Assembly (NCBI GenBank): GCA_019425105.1
Contig: JAHYYD010000062.1
Location: 1 to 10,276 of the forward strand
DNA length: 10,276 nucleotides
Source: Actinomycetota bacterium
GTDB lineage: Bacteria > Actinomycetota > Actinomycetes > Actinomycetales > Actinomycetaceae
Direction: 5' to 3'
Shown here: positions 1 through 6,304 of the stretch, one piece after another
Layout: each line of letters opens with the position of its first letter
How positions within the stretch are numbered: position 1 is the stretch's first letter
Notes under the pieces: generated by a model
What the model was told of the DNA's origin: nothing
Seen by the model: the letters and a program-made list of their open reading frames with translations, nothing else
The model's database searches: none
Position numbers and translations under genes: made by a program

Positions 1-1031
1 ATCACCGACTGCAGAATGAGGATCATGTCGATCGGCACGCCCTTGGCCTGCATCGTGTAGCCACCCGCCTTGAAAGCCCCAAAGAGGAGGCCCGCACCGA
101 ATGTTCCCCACGTCTTGTTGCGCCCCAGCAGGGCCACCGTAATCGCATCGAAACCGATCGAACCAGCCACATCGCGCGAGACATACCCGATGGTTCCCAG
201 GGCCTCGTTCGCGCCAGCCAAGCCGAGGAACGCGCCCGAGAGAATCATCGTGATCGCCGTGATGCGCTCGACCGATATGCCTGCCGTACGGGCGGCTGCC
301 GCGTTCGCGCCAACCGCGCGAATCTGGAATCCCAGCGTCGAACGCTCGATCAGCCACCAGAAGAACGCGAGCGCAACCAGAGCAACGATGAAACCGACGT
401 GCAGCTTGAAGGGGGCGGGTAGCAGGCGCGTCAGAGCCGCGCTGTCCGCGACCTTCGGCGTCACCGGCTGGTTCGAACCGGGCACCTGCCACGCCTTCTG
501 TGCCAAGACATATCCCAATCCCAGCGTCGCGATCGAGTTGAGCATGATCGTCACGATCACCTCGTTCGCGCCGGTCTTCGCCTTCAGGACACCCGCGATG
601 CCGGCGTAGAGGCCGCCCGCGACAATCGCAACGAGGAGGGCCACCAAGGTATGCAACACAGGCGGCAAGTTCACCGCGAAGCCCACCCACACGGCCGCGA
701 GCGCTCCGACGATGATCTGGCCCTTACCGCCGATGTTGAACAGCCCCGCCCTGAAGCCAAGCGCCAGGCCCAGGCCCGAAATAATCAGCGGGATCGAATA
801 GAACAGGGAGTCCGTCAGCGGCTTGATCTGGCGGACGAAGGTCGCCGCGTTGGGGTCGATGATTGACCCGCGGAACATCGCGTAGTAGGCGTCCACCACG
901 GACGCCCCCGACAGCGCGATGAGGACCGCACCGATCACAAATGCGATGAGGACGGCCAGCACCGAAACAAACCACTGCGAGCCGAAAACCCGGGTGAGGA
1001 TGCCCGGCCCGCTACTGGTGCGCGCGCTCAT
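1..1031 (-). CDS. BMP-type nucleoside ABC transporter permease (first permease), partial
   Basis: This is an inner-membrane permease of the BPD_transp_2 (RbsC/LivM-like) family, of the type found with BMP-family lipoproteins (YufP/NupP-like), and it probably forms half of a nucleoside channel. The frame is open from ATG 1031 to the window edge; 343 codons are visible and the C-terminus is missing. It is very hydrophobic, with a first membrane segment at about residues 20-40. FNIGGKGQ at 98-105 corresponds to the family's FNIG-x-x-GQ segment. NEVIVTIMLN at 156-165 is also characteristic, and AVGANAAAARTAGIS near 245 is the expected cytoplasmic coupling region. The start overlaps the ATPase stop as ATGA, and a strong AAGGAGG site lies 4 bases upstream inside the ATPase gene, indicating translational coupling. 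Relatives usually have a second permease gene immediately downstream, here outside the window. The family is clear; nucleoside as substrate is inferred from the neighbours. Confidence 0.93.
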   Translation of the reverse strand, partial: MSARTSSGPGILTRVFGSQWFVSVLAVLIAFVIGAVLIALSGASVVDAYYAMFRGSIIDPNAATFVRQIKPLTDSLFYSIPLIISGLGLALGFRAGLFNIGGKGQIIVGALAAVWVGFAVNLPPVLHTLVALLVAIVAGGLYAGIAGVLKAKTGANEVIVTIMLNSIATLGLGYVLAQKAWQVPGSNQPVTPKVADSAALTRLLPAPFKLHVGFIVALVALAFFWWLIERSTLGFQIRAVGANAAAARTAGISVERITAITMILSGAFLGLAGANEALGTIGYVSRDVAGSIGFDAITVALLGRNKTWGTFGAGLLFGAFKAGGYTMQAKGVPIDMILILQSV

Positions 1032-2593
1032 TGTTCCTCCTTCCTGACAGCCCCGGTGTCCTTGGTAGAACCCGAAGAAGCGGCCACGGCCTCGTCCAAG
1101 GGGACGCCCGCCATCATCAGGCCGAGGACGTCGCGTCCCGTGTCCGCCGGGACGATGCCCACGATGCGGCCGCGATACATGACGGCGATACGGTCCGCCA
1201 GCGAGACAACCTCGTCGAGTTCCGACGAAATAAGCAGGACCGCGCAGCCCTGGTCCCGCACGTCCACGATCCGGCGGTGAATGAACTCAATCGAGCCGAC
1301 GTCGACTCCGCGTGTCGGCTGGTTGGCGACCAGCAGCGTCAGGTCGCGCGACATCTCGCGGGCAACGACCACCTTCTGCTGGTTACCGCCCGACAGGGAG
1401 GACACGGGATCCCCAATCGAGGTCAGGCGAATGTCGTATTCCGCTTCCTTATCGCGGGCGTTGCGCGCAATCGCGCCGCGCTTGAGGGAACCAAACGAGG
1501 CGAAAGCCGAGGAGCGGAACTGGTCCAACACCAGGTTATCCGCGATCGAAAACGAGGCGATGATGCCATCCGTCGAGCGGTCCTCGGGAATGAAGCCGAC
1601 TCCCGCATCCAGGGACTGACGCGGCTTCGCACGCGTAATATCCGCATTCTCGAGACGGATGACGCCGCTGTCGGGGCTGCGCAGGCCCAGGATCACCTCC
1701 GCCAGCTCCGTCTGCCCGTTACCCTGCACGCCGGCGACCGCCAAGATCTCACCGCGGGGAACGTCGAAGGACACGTGGTCGAGGAGCGGCACACCACCCG
1801 CGCCGAGCAGGGACACGTCCTCGAAGGACAGGCCACCGCCAGCGGGACGCGCGGGATCCTTCTCCACGCGCATGAGCACCTCGCGCCCCACCATCTGCGT
1901 GGCCAGCGAGGCCTCGGAATCGCTCGGGGACGCCTGCCCAACGACCCGGCCGCGGCGAATGACCGTGATCTCGTCGGCCACGGCGCGCACCTCGCGCAGC
2001 TTGTGAGTAATAAACACAATCGAGGTCCCCGCGTCGGCGAGCTGACGCATGATCGTCATCAGCTCATCTGTCTCCTGCGGGGTCAACACGGCCGTCGGCT
2101 CATCAAGAATGAGGACCTTCGCCTGACGCGACAGGGCTTTGACGATCTCCACCCGCTGCTGCGCACCCACCGGCAGATCCTCGATGAGAGCATCCGGGTC
2201 CAAGTCGAAGCCGAAACGCGCCGACACCTCGCGCACCGTGCGCCGAGCGCGCTCACGGCTGATAATCCCCGCCGGGCCGGTCGGCTCAAAACCCAAAGCA
2301 ATCGACTCCGCGACCGTGAAAACCGGGATCAGCATGAAGTGCTGGTGCACCATGCCGATACCCGCCGCGACCGCGTCGCCCGGCCCCTTGAACGTCACGG
2401 GCGTACCGTCGATGAGAATCTCACCCTCATCGGGAGCATACATGCCGTACAAGACGTTCATGAGCGTGGACTTGCCCGCGCCATTCTCTCCAAGCAGGGC
2501 GTGAATATGCCCCTCCTCGATCGTTAAATCAATCGAGTCATTGGCGATGAGGGGACCAAACCTCTTCGTGATCCCCCGCAGCTCTAATTTCAT
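1028..2593 (-). CDS. BMP-type nucleoside ABC transporter ATP-binding protein, two fused ATPase domains
   Basis: This cytoplasmic ATPase of 521 residues drives the importer and carries two nucleotide-binding domains in one chain, as in YufO/NupO and RbsA relatives. Domain 1 has Walker A GENGAGKST at 35-43, Q-loop Gln84, a degenerate signature LPVGAQQ at 140-146, Walker B LILDEPT at 161-167 and H-loop His197. The family hallmark MVGREV follows at 234-239. Domain 2 has a Walker A without lysine (GVQGNGQT, 288-295), PEDR at 336-339, a good signature LSGGNQQK at 400-407, and NQPTRGVD at 424-431 where a catalytic Glu would usually sit. This asymmetry is normal for BMP-linked ATPases and is not a sign of decay. 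GGGGAAGG lies about 8 bases before ATG 2593. The gene follows the lipoprotein after a 92-bp spacer with a hairpin and overlaps the permease by 4 bp. A sugar-type relative is possible, but the lipoprotein partner argues for nucleosides. Confidence 0.95.
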   Translation of the reverse strand: MKLELRGITKRFGPLIANDSIDLTIEEGHIHALLGENGAGKSTLMNVLYGMYAPDEGEILIDGTPVTFKGPGDAVAAGIGMVHQHFMLIPVFTVAESIALGFEPTGPAGIISRERARRTVREVSARFGFDLDPDALIEDLPVGAQQRVEIVKALSRQAKVLILDEPTAVLTPQETDELMTIMRQLADAGTSIVFITHKLREVRAVADEITVIRRGRVVGQASPSDSEASLATQMVGREVLMRVEKDPARPAGGGLSFEDVSLLGAGGVPLLDHVSFDVPRGEILAVAGVQGNGQTELAEVILGLRSPDSGVIRLENADITRAKPRQSLDAGVGFIPEDRSTDGIIASFSIADNLVLDQFRSSAFASFGSLKRGAIARNARDKEAEYDIRLTSIGDPVSSLSGGNQQKVVVAREMSRDLTLLVANQPTRGVDVGSIEFIHRRIVDVRDQGCAVLLISSELDEVVSLADRIAVMYRGRIVGIVPADTGRDVLGLMMAGVPLDEAVAASSGSTKDTGAVRKEEQ

Positions 2594-2632
2594 ACCTTCG
2601 ACCTTCCCCAGCCGGTGGGCGCACCCCGCCCC

Positions 2633-2682
2633 GATGCCCGTGTGGGGCCGACAGCGTCACCACCGCCAGCCCCACACGCATC
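2633..2682 (-). promoter_or_regulatory. Intercistronic hairpin between lipoprotein and ATPase genes
   Basis: On the transcribed strand, CGTGTGGGGC (2678-2669) pairs perfectly with GCCCCACACG (2648-2639) around a 20-base loop. Beyond a 2-base bulge, GATG (2682-2679) pairs with CATC (2636-2633), giving about 14 pairs in all. It begins only a few bases after the lipoprotein stop codon. No U-run follows, so it is not a standard intrinsic terminator. The more likely role is a 3' stabiliser or partial attenuator that keeps the binding protein in excess over the membrane components, as known for other binding-protein operons. The structure is seen; the role is inferred. Confidence 0.65.
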
Positions 2683-2685
2683 GCA

Positions 2686-3780
2686 TCACTTCGGGGCGTT
2701 CTGCGATTCGATCACAAGCTTGCCGGACTTGATGTCGTCCGTGAGCTTGCTCAGATCCGCCTTCAGCTCGGCGGACACCTTGTCGTCGAAATCGTGGAAC
2801 GGAGCGATCGAGACACCGCCGTTAGCCAGGGTGCCCACGTACGGGGTCGCGCTGAACTTACCGTTCACGGAGTCCTGAATCGCCTGCTCGACCGAGGCGC
2901 CGATCTCCTTCATGACCGAGGTCAGCACGATCGAGGAGTAGTCGGGGTTCGCCTCGTACCAGTCGGAGTCAACGCCGATGATCCAGGTGTTGCCATCCGC
3001 CTTCGCTGCCGCCGCAGCGCCCAGGCCGACCGGGCCCGCGACGGGCATGATGATGTCCGCGCCCTGAGAGATGAACTGCTGCGCCTGCTCCTTGCCCAGC
3101 GTCTGATCGTCGAAGGACTGGGTGAAAGAACCGTTCTGCGTGGCCTTGTCCCAGCCGAGCAGCTGGACGCTCGTCCCCTTGGCCTTGTTGTAGGCGGCGA
3201 CCCCATCGGCGAAGCCGTCCATAAACACCGTCACCGAGGGGATCTGGATGCCACCGAAGGTCGCGACCTTGCCGGTCTTCGTCATGCCAGCGGCGACGTA
3301 GCCCGCCAGGTAGGCGGCCTCGGCCGTGTTGAAGAGCAGCGGGCGCGCGTTCTCCACCGTCACCGTGTTGTTGTTGCCATCGTTGAAGCTGGAGTCGACG
3401 AGGGCGTAGTGCAGGTCCTTGTTCTCATCCGCAGAGGCGTGGATGGCCTTCTCCAGGTTGAAGCCAACGCCGATGATCAGGTTGCAGCCGTCGGAAACCA
3501 TGGACTCCACGTTCGGGTTGAAGTCGGCGTCCGAGTTGGACTCGGCCGTGTTGATCTGGATACCGAGGCTGGACTGGGAGGCCTTGAGGCCGTCATAGGC
3601 GGACTCGTTGAATGACTTATCGTCCCAGCCGCCGGCGTCCGAGACCGCACAGGCCTTGAACGAGCTGGCGTCCTTCGTCCCCGTGGACTGGCTGGTGGTG
3701 GCCCCTCCGCCGCCACCGCAGCCGGCCAAGGCGAGGGTTGCGACTCCCGCCGCGGCGAGGAGCTTCGTGAGGTGCTTCAT
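2686..3780 (-). CDS. BMP-family (PnrA-like) nucleoside-binding lipoprotein
   Basis: This is the extracytoplasmic substrate-binding protein of the importer, 364 residues with the start used here. The N-terminus is a lipoprotein signal peptide (MKHLTK, hydrophobic core, lipobox LAGC with Cys21), so the mature protein should be lipid-anchored to the outer face of the membrane. A glycine run and a Ser/Thr-rich linker (22-40) follow. The Bmp domain (PF02608 type) is marked by VSDAGGWDDKSFNESAYDG at 46-64, which matches the purine-nucleoside-binding signature of PnrA-type proteins, then IIGVGFNLEKAI near 102-113 and IIGVDSDWY further on. Cys44 and Cys99 could form a disulfide. The frame extends upstream to 3876, but ATG 3780 is preferred: GGAGG sits 9 bases before it and the lipobox then falls at the usual distance. 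The neighbours (ATPase, permease) fit an import operon. Exact ligand preference cannot be read from sequence. Confidence 0.95.
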   Translation of the reverse strand: MKHLTKLLAAAGVATLALAGCGGGGGATTSQSTGTKDASSFKACAVSDAGGWDDKSFNESAYDGLKASQSSLGIQINTAESNSDADFNPNVESMVSDGCNLIIGVGFNLEKAIHASADENKDLHYALVDSSFNDGNNNTVTVENARPLLFNTAEAAYLAGYVAAGMTKTGKVATFGGIQIPSVTVFMDGFADGVAAYNKAKGTSVQLLGWDKATQNGSFTQSFDDQTLGKEQAQQFISQGADIIMPVAGPVGLGAAAAAKADGNTWIIGVDSDWYEANPDYSSIVLTSVMKEIGASVEQAIQDSVNGKFSATPYVGTLANGGVSIAPFHDFDDKVSAELKADLSKLTDDIKSGKLVIESQNAPK

Positions 3781-3834
3781 GAGTGTTTTCCTCCGTTGAT
3801 GTGGATTCTTCCTTGAACCGGTGGCGGCGCGAGC

Positions 3835-3864
3835 CGCGGATCGTATCCGCGCAGCCATTGCGCG
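3835..3864. repeat. Two overlapping 17-bp inverted repeats, possible operator pair
   Basis: CGCGGAT-CGT-ATCCGCG (3835-3851) has perfect 7-bp arms. CGCGCA-GCCAT-TGCGCG (3848-3864) has perfect 6-bp arms. They overlap by 4 bp, are offset by 13 bp, and share the pattern CGCG-n-A ... T-n-CGCG, with 11 of 17 positions identical. They lie 55-84 bp before the lipoprotein start, where an operator for the transporter operon would be expected. A minus-strand TACGAT (3845-3840), which resembles a -10 box, lies inside the first repeat. They could instead form small hairpins in the leader RNA. The symmetry is seen; binding by a regulator is inferred. Confidence 0.5.
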
Positions 3865-3899
3865 AACATTTGTCATGATCGACTTTTACGTCTGATCCG

Positions 3900-3929
3900 A
3901 GTGTCTCGCGCCGCCTCCGCGCCTGTCAA
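3900..3929 (-). promoter_or_regulatory. Candidate promoter for the transporter operon
   Basis: A perfect -35 hexamer TTGACA (3929-3924, minus strand) begins 3 bases after the nucleotidase stop codon. GACACT (3905-3900), a mediocre -10, follows after 18 bases. An alternative -10, TACGAT (3845-3840), lies in the inverted repeats but has no good -35. Either would give the transporter genes a start of their own in addition to read-through from the two enzyme genes. Confidence 0.3.
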
Positions 3930-3932
3930 GGG

Positions 3933-6236
3933 CTACTTGTTCTCGCTTTGGTAACGATTGGCGCGGCGACGGGCAACCAGCCCAGCACCACCGATCGCTG
4001 CGACAAACAGCGCTCCGACCAGGCCCTCCATGTCCGCGCCCGTGCGGGCCAGGGAGCTCTTGGGAGCCTTCGCGTTCTTGTGCTGCTTCGGAGCTGGCGC
4101 CTGGTTGCCGGACTGGGAACCGTCAGCAGCATCGGCCGACGGGCTCGGGGCGGGAGCCGACGTACCAGCACAGGTCACGGGGATCGTCAGACCGTCCCCA
4201 GCCTCGACGACCGTCGCGAAGTCCGTGGCGACCGTGACGGGTACGTTCACGACCTCTCCGGCTGCCTTGCCCTCGCAGGCACCCACGACCGTCACGTCCA
4301 CTCTCGCCTGGCCAGCGCCGTCCGTCGTGATGACCGAGGCGGCGTCAGAGGCATGCGCGTCCACGAGGGAATTGTTCACCTCGGCCACGGCCTGCGCTCC
4401 CCCGGCGCTCACGCGCACCTTCGAGGTGATGGACGGCCCCTCGGAGAAGGACAGGCCACGCAGCGGGATCGTCACCGTCGAGCCGTCGGCGACCGCCTCG
4501 GTGGGCAGGGTCAGGCCGATCGAGGACTTCGCCTCGCGCGGCGCTAGGCCCCCCGCATCCTGGAGGGAGCGAGCCGCCGTCCCCGAATGCGCGCCCAGGT
4601 AGGCGTTGAAGGAATCACGGTCCAGGTTTCCGTTCGTCGTGGCCGCTCCCCCGCGGGTCAGGGCCTCGAAGGAGTCGCCGCCAGCGAGCAGGAAGGTCAC
4701 GGACCCAACCGTGTACGTCGCGTCGGCCTTCAGCGGCTCGCCGTTGATCGTCACCGAGGTGATGCGCTCCCCGTAGGGCTTTGCCGGATCGTAGGTGTAA
4801 CGCACGTTCGAAGAGAGGCCGAGCTTGAGCATGGGCCGGGAGTTCTGCGAGTTCAGGTCCGTCTTCCACTGCTGCTCGAGCGCGTCCTTGACGTCCGCCC
4901 CCTTGAGCGTCACGTACCCCAGCTCGTTGGAGAACGGCTCCACCTCGTAGGTCTGCGCGTACGTGATCGTCCCGTCCTCGTTCGGCACCAGGTCGGCGCG
5001 CAGGCCGCCCGCGTTGATCATGCCGATGTCGACGCTCTTTCCGTCCGGGGTGAGGATCGTTTCGCGCAGGGAGTCGGCCACCAGGTCACCGAGGGAGGAC
5101 TCGATACCGCGGTTCGAACCCGGCTCGGTCAGCCCGTCGGGGGTCGTGAAAACGCCGCGCATGAAAGGTGTCGTGTATCCGGTGGCGACGACGCGCTTGC
5201 CGGCTTCCTTCGAGTCGGCTTCTGCCTTATCGACGATGGCCTGAGTGTCGGGGTCCACACCGCACTGGGCGACCTCGGCGGCCGGGATGAGGATCGAGTC
5301 TGCGCTGGTGACCTGGCGCGTGGCCGGGTCGATCGTCAGGCGGATGAGGCCCAGGTTGTCCGTGTAGGAGCCCGACGCGATGCCCGCCAGGCGTGGGTTC
5401 GCGGAGTTGAAGGCCTCGACCGAGTTGACATGGTCGAACTCGTAGGGAACGTGCGTGTCCCCGCCCATGAGGCCGTCGACGTCCTTGCCGACCTTCGTGT
5501 AGTTGTTCTTCACGTCGTCGTCCAGCATGGCAATGACGATATCCGCCTCTCCGCTGGTCTTCAGCCGCGCAGCCAGGGAGTTGATGCGCGCGATCGGGTC
5601 AGTGAAAGTCAGGCCCTCCGTCGTACCGGGGCTCAGCTTGTAGGGCACGTCCTGCGCGATCGCCCCGATGAAAGCAACCTTCATGCCCGAGGGCGACGTC
5701 CACACCTTGTAGTCCCCCAGGTAGGGGATGCCGTCCCCGTAGGTGCCCATGCCCTCAATGTTGGCCCCCAGGTAGGGGAAGGTCGCCTGCACGAACTCAC
5801 TCGGGTTCGAGCCGTCGACGCGCTGCTTGAAGACGGCCTGCCCCATATCGAGCTCATGGTTGCCGATCGTCGAGGCCAGCGGATTCATCGTGTTGAGCGC
5901 CGCGATGGTCGGATTGTCCTTGAGCGCGCCCGAAATGTAGGGGGATGCGCCGATATTATCGCCCAGCAGCGTGAACGAGGAGTTGGGGTTCGTCGCGCGC
6001 GCCTTCTTCAGATAGCAGTTCATCGCGGGCAGCCCGGCCTCGCGCACGACACCCTTCTTGGTGACCTGCTGGATGTGTCCGTGTACGTCCGTCAGGGTGT
6101 AGAGGTCGAGGGTGATCGGCGCGGCCTCGTCCTGTGAGGCCTCGTCCTGCCCGGCCGCGAGCGCTGCGGCTGGCAGGGACGCCAGGGAGAGGGCGGCCAC
6201 CGAGGCGAGCGCGAGGCGAGTCCATGGTTTGCGCAT
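3933..6236 (-). CDS. Secreted, LARTG wall-anchored 5'-nucleotidase / UshA-type metallophosphatase
   Basis: The protein has 767 residues and should remove phosphate from extracellular nucleotides to give nucleosides. A Sec signal peptide ends near ALA-A (about residue 27). The metallophosphoesterase domain shows TDVHGH (49-54), GDNIGAS (92-98) and GNHELD (125-130). Two expected metal-site histidines are replaced: the usual A-x-x-H-x-G motif reads AMLDDDV (Asp239) and the usual GGH-x-(H/Q) motif reads GGDTH (Asp260, His262). The C-terminal 5'-nucleotidase domain has NAGGLRADL (408-416) and PFSNELG (434-440), the substrate-binding signatures, and AGGDSFEAL. An Ig-like stalk with two Cys, a Pro/Ser/Ala/Lys-rich linker, LARTG at 729-733, a membrane segment and a basic tail follow, which is a sortase sorting signal. 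ATG 6236 has AAAGGA upstream. The gene lies 68 bp after the nuclease gene, probably in one operon. Substrate could be nucleoside 5'-phosphates, 2',3'-cyclic nucleotides or UDP-sugars; the context favours nucleotides. Confidence 0.92.
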   Translation of the reverse strand: MRKPWTRLALASVAALSLASLPAAALAAGQDEASQDEAAPITLDLYTLTDVHGHIQQVTKKGVVREAGLPAMNCYLKKARATNPNSSFTLLGDNIGASPYISGALKDNPTIAALNTMNPLASTIGNHELDMGQAVFKQRVDGSNPSEFVQATFPYLGANIEGMGTYGDGIPYLGDYKVWTSPSGMKVAFIGAIAQDVPYKLSPGTTEGLTFTDPIARINSLAARLKTSGEADIVIAMLDDDVKNNYTKVGKDVDGLMGGDTHVPYEFDHVNSVEAFNSANPRLAGIASGSYTDNLGLIRLTIDPATRQVTSADSILIPAAEVAQCGVDPDTQAIVDKAEADSKEAGKRVVATGYTTPFMRGVFTTPDGLTEPGSNRGIESSLGDLVADSLRETILTPDGKSVDIGMINAGGLRADLVPNEDGTITYAQTYEVEPFSNELGYVTLKGADVKDALEQQWKTDLNSQNSRPMLKLGLSSNVRYTYDPAKPYGERITSVTINGEPLKADATYTVGSVTFLLAGGDSFEALTRGGAATTNGNLDRDSFNAYLGAHSGTAARSLQDAGGLAPREAKSSIGLTLPTEAVADGSTVTIPLRGLSFSEGPSITSKVRVSAGGAQAVAEVNNSLVDAHASDAASVITTDGAGQARVDVTVVGACEGKAAGEVVNVPVTVATDFATVVEAGDGLTIPVTCAGTSAPAPSPSADAADGSQSGNQAPAPKQHKNAKAPKSSLARTGADMEGLVGALFVAAIGGAGLVARRRANRYQSENK

Positions 6237-6260
6237 GGGTGTGTTCCTTTCATTGGGGCA

Positions 6261-6273
6261 GCGCCGGCGGCGC
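6261..6273. repeat. Short GC hairpin in the nuclease-nucleotidase spacer
   Basis: GCGCC-GGC-GGCGC forms a 5-bp stem with a 3-base loop in the 68-bp spacer. There is no U-run, so it is unlikely to stop transcription. Nothing else notable is seen in this spacer besides the AAAGGA ribosome site of the nucleotidase gene, which supports co-transcription of the two enzyme genes. Confidence 0.3.
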
Positions 6274-6304
6274 GTCCTGCGTGGTGCGTGGGGAGTTCGT
6301 GGGG

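Noticed and set aside
1663..1730. Missing lysine in the second Walker A and Gln in the second Walker B of the ATPase as signs of a dead gene
   Set aside because: Both are normal for ATPases paired with BMP-type lipoproteins, where the two ATP sites are unequal.
1031..2527. A 498-codon plus-strand frame opposite the ABC ATPase
   Set aside because: It has no coherent motifs; the minus strand carries all ABC ATPase motifs in order.
2794..3615. A 273-codon plus-strand frame opposite the lipoprotein gene
   Set aside because: It is Arg/Val/Gly-rich with no domain, and the lipoprotein frame has a signal peptide, lipobox and Bmp signature.
3781..3876. Upstream extension of the lipoprotein frame to ATG 3876
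   Set aside because: It would bury the lipoprotein signal peptide behind 32 Arg/Ala-rich residues. ATG 3780 has a good GGAGG site, and the extension contains the inverted repeats.
4587..6137. A 516-codon open frame on the plus strand opposite the nucleotidase gene
   Set aside because: Composition is that of an antisense shadow, and the opposite strand encodes a clear two-domain 5'-nucleotidase.
6261..6273. Terminator between nuclease and nucleotidase genes
   Set aside because: The stem is only 5 bp and there is no U-run, so read-through is more likely.
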